From assembly GCA_023955335.1 (NCBI GenBank), contig JAGSGF010000006.1:32469-96468 (forward strand): 64,000 bases of DNA, read 5' to 3'. Every line of letters starts with the position of its first letter. Positions within the stretch are counted from its first letter, which is position 1. The stretch is from Yoonia sp. (lineage in GTDB: Bacteria > Pseudomonadota > Alphaproteobacteria > Rhodobacterales > Rhodobacteraceae). A program made the translations under genes and the position numbers. Positions 45,940-57,683 of this stretch are shown piece after piece. Below the pieces are notes generated by a model. The model made no database searches and was not told where the DNA came from. It was given only the letters and a program-made list of their open reading frames with translations.

Positions 45940-46848
45940 ATGTATACAGTCGCCGCTCTTTATCATTTCACCCGCTTTGATGACATTGTCGCAATTCAGG
46001 GGCCGCTTTTGGACCTTTGCAAAGCGCACGGCATCAGTGGCACGTTGCTGTTGGCACCCGAAGGGATCAACGGGACCATCGCAGGCGACCGCGCTGGCAT
46101 TGATGCCACTCTCGCCCATATCCGCGCCTTGCCCGGCTGCTCAGGTTTGGAATGGAAGGAAAGCACGGCAACCGTTCCGCCTTTTCACCGCATGAAAGTC
46201 CGGCTGAAACGCGAGATTGTCACGATGGGTCAGCCTGATGTTGATCCAGCAACAACCGTTGGCCATTACGTTGCACCCGCAGATTGGAACGCTTTGATCC
46301 AGTCGCCCGATGTGGCCGTGATTGACACCCGCAACGATTATGAAGTCGCAATCGGAACGTTTGACGGGGCCGTTGATCCGCAGACAAAAACGTTTGGCGA
46401 ATTCCCCGCATGGTGGGAAGAAAACAAAGCCCGCTTTCATAACAAGAAGATCGCAATGTTCTGCACGGGCGGTATCCGGTGCGAAAAATCGACGAACTTC
46501 CTGATCGGCCAAGGTGTTGAAGACGTCTATCACCTGAAGGGTGGCATTCTGAAATACCTCGAAGACGTGCCACAAAACGACAGCACATGGGACGGTGATT
46601 GCTTTGTCTTTGATGCCCGCGTCAGCGTGGGTCATGGCCTCAAAGAGGGCCCGCATATTTTGTGTTACGCCTGCCGTCGCCCGTTGCTGCCAACGGATCG
46701 AGAGCGTCCCGCGTTTGAGGAAGGCGTCGCCTGCCATCATTGCGCGACCGAAACGTCAGTTGATGACAAGACCCGTTTCCGCGAACGTCAAAAGCAAATC
46801 GCACTTGCCCGTAAACGTGGGTCACATCACATTGGCGGACTGACCTAG
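45940..46848 (+). CDS. trhO: tRNA uridine-34 hydroxylase TrhO (rhodanese family)
   Basis: 302 residues from ATG 45940. N-terminal alpha-beta domain, then rhodanese domain with [20 protein letters not shown] and active-site [10 protein letters not shown] (C175, C181). TrhO (YceA) makes 5-hydroxyuridine at tRNA position 34 with oxygen. The C-terminus adds a cysteine cluster (CYACRRP and CHHC), which could bind zinc. A TTG three codons upstream is a poorer start. The AbrB-like gene starts one base after its stop. Confidence 0.92.
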   Translation: MYTVAALYHFTRFDDIVAIQGPLLDLCKAHGISGTLLLAPEGINGTIAGDRAGIDATLAHIRALPGCSGLEWKESTATVPPFHRMKVRLKREIVTMGQPDVDPATTVGHYVAPADWNALIQSPDVAVIDTRNDYEVAIGTFDGAVDPQTKTFGEFPAWWEENKARFHNKKIAMFCTGGIRCEKSTNFLIGQGVEDVYHLKGGILKYLEDVPQNDSTWDGDCFVFDARVSVGHGLKEGPHILCYACRRPLLPTDRERPAFEEGVACHHCATETSVDDKTRFRERQKQIALARKRGSHHIGGLT

Positions 46849-46849
46849 G

Positions 46850-47911
46850 ATGACCATTGCCCCTTACATCCGCGGCCAGGGATTGGCGCTTTTGATCGGG
46901 GTGATATGCGGGGTAGTTTTCTTTCTTATCGGGCTCCCGTTACCGTGGATGCTTGGGCCGATGATCGGGCTTACCGTCTTTTCAGCTGGCGGCGCACCAG
47001 TCGTTGGGCCAGACAAGTTACGGCCATTTGTGATCCCTATCATTGGCGTGATGCTTGGCTCTGCGATTAGGCCAGAGATTTTTTCACAGATGGGCGGGTG
47101 GGCCATCACGCTTGCCGTTCTACCGTTATACTTGGCGATTGCATCAGGGCTGTCATTTACCGTTTACCGCAAGATGGGGCGATATGACCCTGTGACCGCT
47201 TTCTATGCAGCCATGCCCGGTGGGTTGAATGAAATGTTGATCATGGGCGGGGCTGCGGGCGGCGACGAGCGCAAGATCGCACTTGCCCACGCGGCGCGCG
47301 TGTTACTGGTGATCCTGTTTGTTGCCGTGTTCTTCGGCCTGTTCCTTGGGGTCCGGTCGGGTGCGAATGCAAACAACTGGATTGCGGTCACTGAGCCGAG
47401 CATCGGCGACTACGCCTTGCTGATCTTGGCCGCTGTTATCGGGCTATGGTTGGGCCGTCTGTTGCGCCTGCCTGCGGTGCCCGTGTTTGGGCCGATGATC
47501 GCGAGCGGTATCTTTCACCTCGTCGGTTGGGTCGAAATTGCACCGCCAACTGTTTTCATCATCACCGCGCAAGTCGTGATCGGGACGATCATTGGCACGC
47601 GGTTTATTGGCGCAACCATGTCGGAAATTCGGCGCGATTTGACCTTAGCGGCAATCGGGTCTGGTATCATGCTGGCCGTCGCTGTCGGCTTTGCTGTGTT
47701 CATCGCCTGGGCTGCGGATGTCGCGTTATCCGAAGCATTCCTTGCCTTCGCACCCGGCGGGTTGACCGAAATGTCATTGCTGACCCTCGCGATGGACCAA
47801 GATGTGGCCTACGTTTCCACGGTCCACATCATCCGCATCACATTGGTGATCGCGATCGCGCCAGCGGTGTTTGCCGCGTTGCGCAACCGGTTGGCGGGCG
47901 GGTCACAATAA
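46850..47911 (+). CDS. AbrB-duplication inner-membrane protein
   Basis: 353 residues with about ten hydrophobic segments, in two similar halves (LPLPWMLGPMIGLTVFSAGG and LPAVPVFGPMIASGIFHLVG). This is the membrane AbrB family (COG3180), named for a weak link to the AbrB regulator; E. coli AbrB influences aidB expression, but a transport role is generally suspected. GGLNEML and GGLTEMSLLTLA repeat in both halves and may line a substrate path. It is closely linked to trhO. Confidence 0.85.
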   Translation: MTIAPYIRGQGLALLIGVICGVVFFLIGLPLPWMLGPMIGLTVFSAGGAPVVGPDKLRPFVIPIIGVMLGSAIRPEIFSQMGGWAITLAVLPLYLAIASGLSFTVYRKMGRYDPVTAFYAAMPGGLNEMLIMGGAAGGDERKIALAHAARVLLVILFVAVFFGLFLGVRSGANANNWIAVTEPSIGDYALLILAAVIGLWLGRLLRLPAVPVFGPMIASGIFHLVGWVEIAPPTVFIITAQVVIGTIIGTRFIGATMSEIRRDLTLAAIGSGIMLAVAVGFAVFIAWAADVALSEAFLAFAPGGLTEMSLLTLAMDQDVAYVSTVHIIRITLVIAIAPAVFAALRNRLAGGSQ

Positions 47912-48008
47912 TCGTTTTACCGTCGGGGTTTACGGATAACGGCGGCAAGCCCCTCAACGACCTGATCCAAGCGCAATTCGGCCGCGACATCCGTCGTCCA
48001 ACACCCAC

Positions 48009-48167
48009 CTACAAACCGGATTTGTACATCAGTGATCGCGAATGGGAATCGATCTCAAAATAGTCATCATCGATGTCTTTCTTGACCAAACGACACACCC
48101 GTTGCCAGTGAAAATATGATGAAAACTCTGAATAATCAGTGTCCTCACGTGGATAGATGTCCATCAT
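48009..48167 (-). CDS. Unassigned short frame in a relic-filled gap
   Basis: In the 599-base gap 47912-48510 a 52-codon minus frame (MMDIYPREDTDYSEFSSYFH onwards, ending SLMYKSGL) has a protein-like composition and stays open upstream without a start for about 15 more codons. The opposite strand at 47912-48060 is also open (ends SDREWESISK), so one of them may be a chance shadow. No family is recognised and no ribosome site is evident; this may be a fragment of a lost gene. Confidence 0.25.
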   Translation of the reverse strand: MMDIYPREDTDYSEFSSYFHWQRVCRLVKKDIDDDYFEIDSHSRSLMYKSGL

Positions 48168-48249
48168 TGCGTGACTATCGAACGCATACCAGAAACCATG
48201 CCTTTCAAGTCATTGCGTGAATGCGATTTCCGTTTCTGGCGGGCCTACC

Positions 48250-48385
48250 GCAGAAGATCTGCTGTCGCAGAAACCGCAGTGCCCGTTTTTGGAAAAGGTC
48301 GAGTGGTCGGGAACCGACTTGGTCAGATCAAGACGCAGAACCAGCGGCAGCCCAGCTTGAGAGGCCCCCCTCGCAAAGCCGTCAC
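48250..48385 (-). mobile_element. Relic of an IS5/IS1182-type transposase
   Basis: On the minus strand LRLDLTKSVPDHSTFSKNGH is followed by CGF, almost identical to the conserved block LDLxDxVPDHSTFSKNRHGRF of these transposases. Just upstream, one frame over, LKLGCRWFCVL matches the preceding LAYRWFCRL segment, so a frameshift is present. No terminal repeats, no DDE residues and no other parts of the element remain. It lies beyond the gyrB terminator. Confidence 0.75.
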
Positions 48386-48440
48386 GCCGAAGTGGCGTTC
48401 AACCGTCGATCGTTTGAAAGGAAAATTCACGATCAAAGTC

Positions 48441-48471
48441 AAAAAATTCGTCCGAAACTTTCGGACGAATT
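48441..48471 (-). terminator. Intrinsic terminator of gyrB
   Basis: AATTCGTCCGAA (48445-48456), loop ACT, TTCGGACGAATT (48460-48471) is a perfect 12-pair stem. Read on the minus strand it is followed by a run of six T (48446-48441). It stands 40 bases after the gyrB stop and probably ends the gyrB transcript. Confidence 0.88.
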
Positions 48472-48510
48472 ACTTCATTGCGAAACACTTTGGGTAAATC
48501 CGGCAACAGA

Positions 48511-50970
<2,460 letters not shown>

Positions 50971-51007
50971 TTACGCGATTGTCACGGCGAAACCCCCATA
51001 TTTTGCG

Positions 51008-51628
51008 TCACAAGAACGGGATCAGAAGCCCCACCAAAATCAGCAAAATTCCAGCCGTGATATTTGTCCGGCGCAGCGCAGTCGGTGACGTCATAAACGT
51101 CTTTGCGCGGTGGATCGACGCGGCCAAAACGAGGTTTCCCAACAGCGGTACAAGAAACGACACCGTGCAGATCGCAACGATGTCTTTCCACGTCAAAACG
51201 GTCAGATCAAAGAACCCCGGCAGCATCCCCATGTAGAACAGGATCGCCTTTGGATTGCCCAAGATCACAGCGACCCCCGCCAGAAACCCGGCCCACATGC
51301 CCGGACGGGTCAAGCGGCTATCAGACGCGATGGTTTTGTCCGCTGACCGCAAGATCAACCAGCCCATCACCAAGAACGTCAGGCATGCCACCCACTTGAG
51401 CACGAGCATGAAGCCCGCGAACATCGACACAAGCCATGTGACCCCAAGGATCGCCAGCAACGGCCACAGCACGTCGCCCACGACCACGCCAAGCGCCAGT
51501 GGCCATGCCGCCTGAAAACCACCCGACAAGGACCGCGCAATCAGCGCGACCCACACCGGGCCAGGCGTCAGGAACAACACGCAAAGTGCGCCCGCATATA
51601 GCAACAGATCACCCGCGGAAATCGTCAT
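51008..51628 (-). CDS. LysE/RhtB-family exporter
   Basis: 206 residues with six hydrophobic helices: ISAGDLLLYAGALCVLFLTP, followed by GPVWVALIARS, which is the LysE signature region, then helices around 40-60, 70-90, 115-140, 150-170 and 185-205. The family exports amino acids such as lysine, homoserine or threonine; the substrate is open. The ATG overlaps the VOC gene stop by four bases. Confidence 0.87.
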   Translation of the reverse strand: MTISAGDLLLYAGALCVLFLTPGPVWVALIARSLSGGFQAAWPLALGVVVGDVLWPLLAILGVTWLVSMFAGFMLVLKWVACLTFLVMGWLILRSADKTIASDSRLTRPGMWAGFLAGVAVILGNPKAILFYMGMLPGFFDLTVLTWKDIVAICTVSFLVPLLGNLVLAASIHRAKTFMTSPTALRRTNITAGILLILVGLLIPFL

Positions 51629-52059
51629 GCTGGCGCGTCCGACAAGGTCAAAGACCCATCTTTATTTAGGGGCCAAAACGGGTTCATTGCGGCCTCCCAA
51701 ACATGGCCATCTGGGTCCGCGTAATAGCCGGAATAGCCGCCCCAGAAAACTTTTTCAGGGGCCTTTAGCGCCGTTGCACCGGCAGAAACCGCCAGTGCAT
51801 AGGCCGCATCCACCTCTGCTTTAGTCGAGAAATTCTGCCCAAGGGACATCCCGCCAACGCCCAGTTTTGCATCAGGTCGCCCTTGATCCTTGGCAAGATT
51901 GTCCATCCCGAACAGCCCCAGAACCAAGCCATTTATTTGATAAAACCGCGCTTCGGGCAGGTGCTCTTTCGGGGTCCAGCCAAGGGCCTCGTAAAACGCT
52001 GTGGACCGATCCAAGTCAGCCACACCAAGGGTAATCAAGGTGACGCGTTGCGGGGTCAT
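51625..52059 (-). CDS. VOC (glyoxalase-like) family protein
   Basis: 144 residues. The two beta-alpha-beta-beta-beta modules are seen: TLITLGVADLDRSTAFYEAL with GW, and the closing GYSGYYADPDGHVWEAAMNP. Possible metal-binding Glu and His are in the last motif. The reaction is unknown; such small proteins often act as dioxygenases or resistance proteins. It is coupled on both sides by ATGA overlaps: to recF upstream and the LysE-type gene downstream. Confidence 0.87.
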   Translation of the reverse strand: MTPQRVTLITLGVADLDRSTAFYEALGWTPKEHLPEARFYQINGLVLGLFGMDNLAKDQGRPDAKLGVGGMSLGQNFSTKAEVDAAYALAVSAGATALKAPEKVFWGGYSGYYADPDGHVWEAAMNPFWPLNKDGSLTLSDAPA

Positions 52060-53174
52060 AGGGGTGTTCTTTCATTCAGGGATGACACGCCATCCAATTC
52101 AGTCACTTCGGCATATTGTGCGCGCGGGCCAAGTTCAGCGAACAACTCCGGACCCGTGCCGGTCATAAATGCCTGCGACCCCAACGCGCAGATTTCATCA
52201 TAAAGCGATGCACGGCGGCCTGCGTCAAGGTGGGCGGCAACCTCGTCTAACAACAAAATCGGCGGCGCGCCAAAATCGCGGATGAGCGCGCGACCATTCG
52301 CAAGGATCAGGCTAATCAGCAGCGCCTTTTGTTCGCCTGTCGAACAGTCCTTTGCGGACACACCTTTGGATGCAAAAATGGCCAGCAAATCGGCGCGATG
52401 TGGTCCCATCAAGGTACGGCCAGCGGCCATGTCGCGCGACCGATATTCGGCAAAACTGGCAACCAACGATGCAGGATCATCAGGGGTCTCGATTGCAGGG
52501 TCAGGATGGACAAGGGTCAAATCTGCGGTCGGGAATGCCGTCCGGGTAGCCGCCTGCGCTTGCGCAAGTGCGTCAATTGCAGCGGTTCGGTTCACATGTA
52601 TCCGCGCACCTGCTTCAGCCATCTGACGTTCAATCGCAACGTACCAATGCGGGTCGCGAACCATATCTTTGAGCAGTCTGTTCCGCTCACGCATCGCTTT
52701 TTCATAGGTCAGCACAGCCTCTGCATGGGTCGGCTCAAACGACAGGGTTGCGCGATCCAAAAACCGACGACGGCCTTCGGCGCCCTCGATCCACAGCCGG
52801 TCCATGGATGGGACAAGCCACAAAATCCGGCCAATCCGACCCAAGGCGATCTGCGCCGCCGCTTTGCCATCAATACGCACATGACGCGACGTGCCGGGCT
52901 CTGCCCAAGTCTCAATCTCGTGGGTCTGTTGCAGTGACTGCAATTCTGCTGTGACTTTCCAGCCCAACGCTTCTGGTCGGCGGATCAAGTCATCGGGGGA
53001 TGCACGGCGCAGCCCGCGACCGGGCGACAGCAGTGACACAGCTTCGAGTAAATTGGTCTTGCCCGCACCGTTGGTTCCGTAAATCGCCACGGGACGACCA
53101 TCAAAGGCCATGACGGCACGTTTGTGCGACCGGAAATGCGAAAGTGTGACGTGGGACAAAACGAGGGTCGACAT
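52056..53174 (-). CDS. recF: DNA replication and repair protein RecF
   Basis: 372 residues of the SMC-like ATPase class. Walker A is IYGTNGAGKTNLLEAVSLL, the signature is STGEQKALLISLILA, and Walker B is ILLLDEVAAHLD. RecF loads RecA at gaps. It opens MSTLVLSHVTLSHFRSHK, as usual. It stands between dnaN and gyrB, but two unrelated small genes are coupled behind it. Confidence 0.95.
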   Translation of the reverse strand: MSTLVLSHVTLSHFRSHKRAVMAFDGRPVAIYGTNGAGKTNLLEAVSLLSPGRGLRRASPDDLIRRPEALGWKVTAELQSLQQTHEIETWAEPGTSRHVRIDGKAAAQIALGRIGRILWLVPSMDRLWIEGAEGRRRFLDRATLSFEPTHAEAVLTYEKAMRERNRLLKDMVRDPHWYVAIERQMAEAGARIHVNRTAAIDALAQAQAATRTAFPTADLTLVHPDPAIETPDDPASLVASFAEYRSRDMAAGRTLMGPHRADLLAIFASKGVSAKDCSTGEQKALLISLILANGRALIRDFGAPPILLLDEVAAHLDAGRRASLYDEICALGSQAFMTGTGPELFAELGPRAQYAEVTELDGVSSLNERTPL

Positions 53175-53188
53175 ATACCGACCCTCAG

Positions 53189-53219
53189 CTTTTTCTGCGC
53201 TTAAATATGTTCAATAACG
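53189..53219 (+). repeat. Dispersed element, copy C (looser)
   Basis: CTTTTTCTGCGCTTAAATAT followed by GTTC matches the core of the copies near 31847 and 43082 with a few changes. It sits in the 59-base gap between dnaN and recF, reading on the plus strand, so it is upstream of recF rather than after a plus-strand gene. A further fragment (CTTTGCGCTAAATAT) lies at 50947-50961, upstream of gyrB. Confidence 0.45.
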
Positions 53220-53233
53220 CCATCGGCGGGCGC

Positions 53234-54352
53234 TTAGACCCGCATAGGCATCACGACATAGATCGCAGAGGTGTCATTCCCCTCGCGCATCAACGTCGGA
53301 TCACCCGAAGAGTTGAACATGAACACAGCATTTTCGCGATCCACTTGGCTGGCGATTTCAAGCAGGTATTTCGCGTTAAAACCAATTTCCAGGCGCTCAT
53401 CGCTATAGGCGACGGACAGCTCTTCTTCGGCAGCACCACTATCGGGGGCGTTAACGGACAGGATCAGTTTGTCTTGGTCCAACGACAGCTTCACCGCGCG
53501 GGACCGCTCGGATGATACGGTTGCGACACGGTCAACTGCCTTGGCAAACTCCGATGCATCGACTTCCAACTTGCGGGTATTCCCCTGCGGGATCACGCGG
53601 GTGTAGTCAGGAAATGTGCCGTCGATCACCTTGGACGTCAGCGTGATGTCTGGCGTCGCAAAGCGGATTTTAGTTTCGGATACGGATACGGCGATCTGCA
53701 TATCATCATCGTCCAGCAGCTTGCGCATTTCGCCAACAGTCTTACGCGGGACAATCACACCGGCCATATCGCCAGCGCCCTGTGGCAGGTCGGCATCAAT
53801 GCGCGCCAAGCGGTGACCATCAGTCGCGACGCACCGTAGAACTTTGCCGCCGTCACTATCGGCGACGTGCATGTAGACACCGTTCAAGTAATACCGCGTT
53901 TCCTCGGTCGAGATCGCAAATTTGGATTTGTCGAACAGGCGGCGCAGAACAGGCGCTGGCACCGAGAAATTCGAAGCATAATCAGAGGAGGCCATCACTG
54001 GAAAGTCTTCTTTTGGCAACGTCGCCAAGGAAAAATTCGAGCGGCCCGCTTCAATCGTCAAACGGCCAGTTGCGCCATCTTCAGTCAATGTCACCAGCGC
54101 GCCATCAGGCAGCTTGCGGACAATTTCGTTCAACGTCACGGCGGACACGGTCGTCGCGCCAGCGCGGATCACTTGGGCGGGCGCGCGATCAACGACTTCA
54201 ATATCAAGATCTGTTGCGCGGAACTGAACGCTATCGCCTTCAGCTTCAATCAACACGTTTGCCAAAATCGGGATCGTATTGCGGCGCTCAACAACGGATT
54301 GGGCTTGTGCAACTGCCTTTAGCAGGCTCGCGCGTTCAATACTCAGTTTCAT
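53234..54352 (-). CDS. dnaN: DNA polymerase III beta sliding clamp
   Basis: 372 residues in the three-domain clamp fold. It begins MKLSIERASLLKAVAQAQSV and ends AIYVVMPMRV, the conserved C-terminus (MPMR) that closes the protein-binding pocket. It tethers the polymerase to DNA. dnaA is 139 bases upstream in the same direction and recF 59 bases downstream. Confidence 0.97.
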   Translation of the reverse strand: MKLSIERASLLKAVAQAQSVVERRNTIPILANVLIEAEGDSVQFRATDLDIEVVDRAPAQVIRAGATTVSAVTLNEIVRKLPDGALVTLTEDGATGRLTIEAGRSNFSLATLPKEDFPVMASSDYASNFSVPAPVLRRLFDKSKFAISTEETRYYLNGVYMHVADSDGGKVLRCVATDGHRLARIDADLPQGAGDMAGVIVPRKTVGEMRKLLDDDDMQIAVSVSETKIRFATPDITLTSKVIDGTFPDYTRVIPQGNTRKLEVDASEFAKAVDRVATVSSERSRAVKLSLDQDKLILSVNAPDSGAAEEELSVAYSDERLEIGFNAKYLLEIASQVDRENAVFMFNSSGDPTLMREGNDTSAIYVVMPMRV

Positions 54353-54491
54353 GTCCCATGCTCCGCATATCTGATGTGGGTTCGCCCCTGTAGGACGAGC
54401 AAATTACCGCATTTACCATCCTTCTCAAGGGCCTTTGTCAAACTGTCGTCGACTGTTGCTGTCAGGTCAAGGCCAGCCGTGACTTAAGCGG

Positions 54492-55832
54492 CTATTCCGA
54501 CAGTGCGCGGCGCAACAATTCCAGATCATCTGCGATCTGGCTATCGACCAGCTTTAACTCGGAAATGCGCTTCACACCATGCATGACAGTCGTATGGTCA
54601 CGGCCCCCAAAGCGACGGCCAATTTCTGGCAGTGACCGGCTGGTCATATGTTTGGCCAAATACATCGCCATCTGACGAGGCCGCGCATAGGTGCGCACCC
54701 GCTTTGGCCCGATCATTTCGGACAGGCGAATGTTGTAATGCTCGGACACGCGGCGCTGGATTTCCTCGACCGTCACCTTGCGATCAGACGCTTTAAGCAC
54801 ATCAGACAAACAGTCTTGCGTCAGTTCCAGAGTGATTTCACGGCCAACAAGGGACGCAAACGCGAACAGGCGGGTCAGCGCACCTTCAAGAACGCGGACG
54901 TTGGTGGAAATGCGGTGCGCCAAAAACTCGATCACGCCAGTGGCAATTTCAAGGTTCGGATATTGCGCGTGATAAGCATCAACCTTGGACTGCAAAATGC
55001 CAAGACGCAGTTCGTAATCAGTTGGATGCAGATCAACGACCAAGCCACACTGAAGACGGGATTTGATCCGCTCTTCCAAATCTTTAATTTCACCCGGTGC
55101 GCGGTCCGCGGAAATGATGATCTGCTTTTGACCATCGATCAGGGCATTGAACGTGTGGAAAAATTCTTCTTGGGTGCTGTCCTTGCCTGCCATGAACTGG
55201 ACGTCATCAACCATCAGCACATCAACAGACCGGAACATCTGTTTGAAATCCATCATCTTGCGGTCACGCAATGCAGTGATGAAACGGTACATGAATTGTT
55301 CAGCCGACAGGTACAGTACGTTTAGCTCTGGGCTGCGGCGCTGGAGTTCGTGGGCAATCGCATGCATCAGGTGTGTTTTACCAAGGCCAACACCACCATA
55401 CAAAAATAACGGGTTGAACGTAACAGGGCCACCTTCCGCAACACGACGGGCGGCGGCATGTGCCAGCTCGTTTGGCTTACCGACAACAAAGGTATCAAAG
55501 GTAAAACGCGCGTCAATCGGGGAACCAGAAATCTGGTCAACGCGCGTGGGCTTTGGGGCTGCGGCAGGCGCGGGGGCTGCGGGGCGTATGGCACCAGATG
55601 CTTTGAAAACCAGCCGCTGAACATCGTGGCCCTGACGGGTCAGTTGGTACATGATCTGCTCGCCAAAATTCTTTTGAACGTAGTTGCCAATAAACTTGGT
55701 GGGGACCTCGAACGTCACAACCCCATTGCTGGCCTCTGAAAACGCGAGCGGCGCGATCCAATTGGAAAAATTATTCGCGCCCACTGTTGTCTTCAAAGCG
55801 TCCAAGGTCGTCTGCCACACATCGTTCGTCAT
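54492..55832 (-). CDS. dnaA: Chromosomal replication initiator DnaA
   Basis: 446 residues. Domain I about 1-85; a Pro/Ala-rich linker (about 90-110); AAA+ domain III with Walker A LYGGVGLGKTHLMHAIA and Walker B VDVLMVDDVQFMAG; domain IV with the DNA-binding signature GRDHTTVMHGVKRI. It opens the origin by binding DnaA boxes. ATG 55832 is the only good start. The upstream 600 bases to rpsT have no gene. Confidence 0.97.
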   Translation of the reverse strand: MTNDVWQTTLDALKTTVGANNFSNWIAPLAFSEASNGVVTFEVPTKFIGNYVQKNFGEQIMYQLTRQGHDVQRLVFKASGAIRPAAPAPAAAPKPTRVDQISGSPIDARFTFDTFVVGKPNELAHAAARRVAEGGPVTFNPLFLYGGVGLGKTHLMHAIAHELQRRSPELNVLYLSAEQFMYRFITALRDRKMMDFKQMFRSVDVLMVDDVQFMAGKDSTQEEFFHTFNALIDGQKQIIISADRAPGEIKDLEERIKSRLQCGLVVDLHPTDYELRLGILQSKVDAYHAQYPNLEIATGVIEFLAHRISTNVRVLEGALTRLFAFASLVGREITLELTQDCLSDVLKASDRKVTVEEIQRRVSEHYNIRLSEMIGPKRVRTYARPRQMAMYLAKHMTSRSLPEIGRRFGGRDHTTVMHGVKRISELKLVDSQIADDLELLRRALSE

Positions 55833-56361
55833 AAGTGTCCCGTTTCATTTATCCAAAGCCCCGATGACCGCCACTCGCGGCCACACTTCACATTCTTTCC
55901 AGACACACGACAACCGATCACCCAAAGTCCCATTTTGGGCGTGATTGCCTTGCGTAACTCGCCAGAGCGTCCGACGGACAAGATTATGCAATAAGCATAA
56001 GCAACGCCGCCATCGGCAAATTTTTGGATTTTGGAACAACTAATAACACCACACTTAATTAGCGCAGTATCAGCAGACGCAAAGTGACTGGTCACGTGAC
56101 AGCTACCTGTCACAGGCCCATTCGCTTTGCATGAATGACCGGTCAACGACTGTTGAACGAAGGTCAAAACCTTTGCTTCAATCGCGTACCGATTTCACTC
56201 ATGTCCCCCCGGAACGATGTGAATCGCTTGCATAAGTTAGCAAAGCGAACGGCCTCGTTTCAACATAACAACGCACTTGACTCGGGTCCGGATCGAAAAG
56301 AATCTGTGACCCCTTTGAAAAGGCTTACAAAGTCACAGCAGTGCCGTGATGGCGTTGCACA
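55833..56361. other. dnaA-rpsT intergenic region, possible origin or control region
   Basis: 529 bases without a gene. It must hold the dnaA promoter. TTATCCAAA at 55849-55857 matches eight of nine bases of the DnaA box, but no perfect box (TTATNCACA) was seen on either strand. There is an inverted repeat TTATGC-aataa-GCATAA at 55984-56000. A/T-rich stretches lie near 56015-56060. It could contain an autoregulatory site or part of an origin, but box density is too low to call oriC. Confidence 0.4.
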
Positions 56362-56393
56362 AAACGAAAAAGCGCGCCCGATGGGGCGCGCCT
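56362..56393 (-). terminator. Intrinsic terminator of rpsT
   Basis: GCGCGCCC (56372-56379) pairs with GGGCGCGC (56384-56391) across a four-base loop; read on the minus strand it ends with TTTTTCGTTTT. It is 42 bases after the rpsT stop and before the dnaA promoter region. Confidence 0.88.
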
Positions 56394-56434
56394 TTCATGT
56401 TGTGTCATCAGGCATGTGATGCCCAAAATGTAGT

Positions 56435-56698
56435 TTAGCCGAGTGCTTTTACACGTGAAGACAGACGGGACATTTTACGTGATGCTGTGTTTTTATGCAC
56501 CACACCTTTTGTCACACCGCGCATCAGTTCTGGCTGAGCAGCCTTCAGTGCAGCAACGGATGCGTCTTTGTCACCAGAAGCAATTGCTTCTTCAACTGCA
56601 CGCAGGTGCGTGCGAATCCGCGAACGGCGCATTTTGTTAATTTGAAAGCGTGCCTCGTTCTGGCGTGCCCGTTTTTTAGCTTGTGGAGTATTTGCCAT
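56435..56698 (-). CDS. rpsT: 30S ribosomal protein S20
   Basis: 87 residues, basic and helical: [20 protein letters not shown], then [21 protein letters not shown]20 binds 16S rRNA in early assembly. Length and ends are standard. It has its own terminator and stands alone between the enoyl-CoA hydratase and dnaA, as in many Rhodobacteraceae. Confidence 0.97.
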   Translation of the reverse strand: MANTPQAKKRARQNEARFQINKMRRSRIRTHLRAVEEAIASGDKDASVAALKAAQPELMRGVTKGVVHKNTASRKMSRLSSRVKALG

Positions 56699-56844
56699 GA
56701 TGTCGATTCCCTTAGGTTCGGGTCAATAAAAATTATCTGCGCAATTGGCCCGACCGGGTTTTAGGAACCGGTGATTCTGGTCTAAGCGGACCGCACGCGC
56801 ATATCTGAGGCGTCTTTAGTGCAAACAAAGCACAAAGAAAACCA

Positions 56845-57621
56845 TTATTTGTCGCGGAACTGCGCCTCGCGCTTTTCTGCAAAGGCGGCCATGCCCTCTT
56901 TCTGGTCTTCTGTCGCGAACAGCGACTGGAACAGACGGCGTTCATAATTCACGCCTTCGGCCAATGTCATCTCAAACGCGCGGTTCACCGCATCCTTGAC
57001 GGCAATGGTTGCGATAAGCGATTTCTCGGCAATCTTTTCAGCAACCTTGTGCACCTCTTGCAGCAACTTACCTGCGGGGATCACGCGGCTAACGAGACCC
57101 GAACGCTCCGCCTCTGCAGCATCCATAAAACGACCGGTCAAATTCATATCCATCGCCTTTGACTTGCCGACATAGCGGGCAAGCCGCTGTGTGCCACCGA
57201 TCCCTGCGATGACGCCAAGATTGATCTCGGGCTGGCCAAATTTGGCTGTATCGGACGCGATGATAAAGTCGCACATCATCGCCAATTCGCACCCTCCGCC
57301 CAGCGCATAACCGGACACGGCGGCAATAATCGGCTTGCGCGTGTTGTTGAAACGGGTCGTCTCGGGCGCAAAGTAATTCTTGGTGTACATGTCCACAAAC
57401 GACTGTCCGGACATTTCAGTGATATCTGCACCAGCGGCAAATGCCTTTTCCGATCCAGTGATCACGATACAGCGAACCTTGTCGTTTCCGTCTGCTTCTT
57501 CCAGTGCCTGGCACAATTCAGACATTAATTTGGCGTTCAGCGCATTCAGCGCATCAGGCCGGTTTAATGTGATCGTCGCCACGTAATCAGTGATGTCTAC
57601 GATGATTGTCTCGAAGGCCAT
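56845..57621 (-). CDS. Enoyl-CoA hydratase (crotonase family)
   Basis: 258 residues. The oxyanion hole segments are [13 protein letters not shown] and [19 protein letters not shown]; catalytic Glu residues lie in [20 protein letters not shown]. These features match mitochondrial-type short-chain enoyl-CoA hydratase, which hydrates 2-enoyl-CoA in fatty acid oxidation. No other beta-oxidation gene is beside it. It lies downstream of mutM on the same strand with a 62-base gap. Confidence 0.92.
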   Translation of the reverse strand: MAFETIIVDITDYVATITLNRPDALNALNAKLMSELCQALEEADGNDKVRCIVITGSEKAFAAGADITEMSGQSFVDMYTKNYFAPETTRFNNTRKPIIAAVSGYALGGGCELAMMCDFIIASDTAKFGQPEINLGVIAGIGGTQRLARYVGKSKAMDMNLTGRFMDAAEAERSGLVSRVIPAGKLLQEVHKVAEKIAEKSLIATIAVKDAVNRAFEMTLAEGVNYERRLFQSLFATEDQKEGMAAFAEKREAQFRDK

Positions 57622-57683
57622 GTCATGTCCAAAGTTGCCGCTATCAGACTAGAGTGATGAAACAACTCAGATGCCGGATCAAG

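Noticed and set aside
55849..55857. TTATCCAAA as a DnaA box proving oriC.
   Set aside because: A single imperfect box is not enough; no cluster is found.
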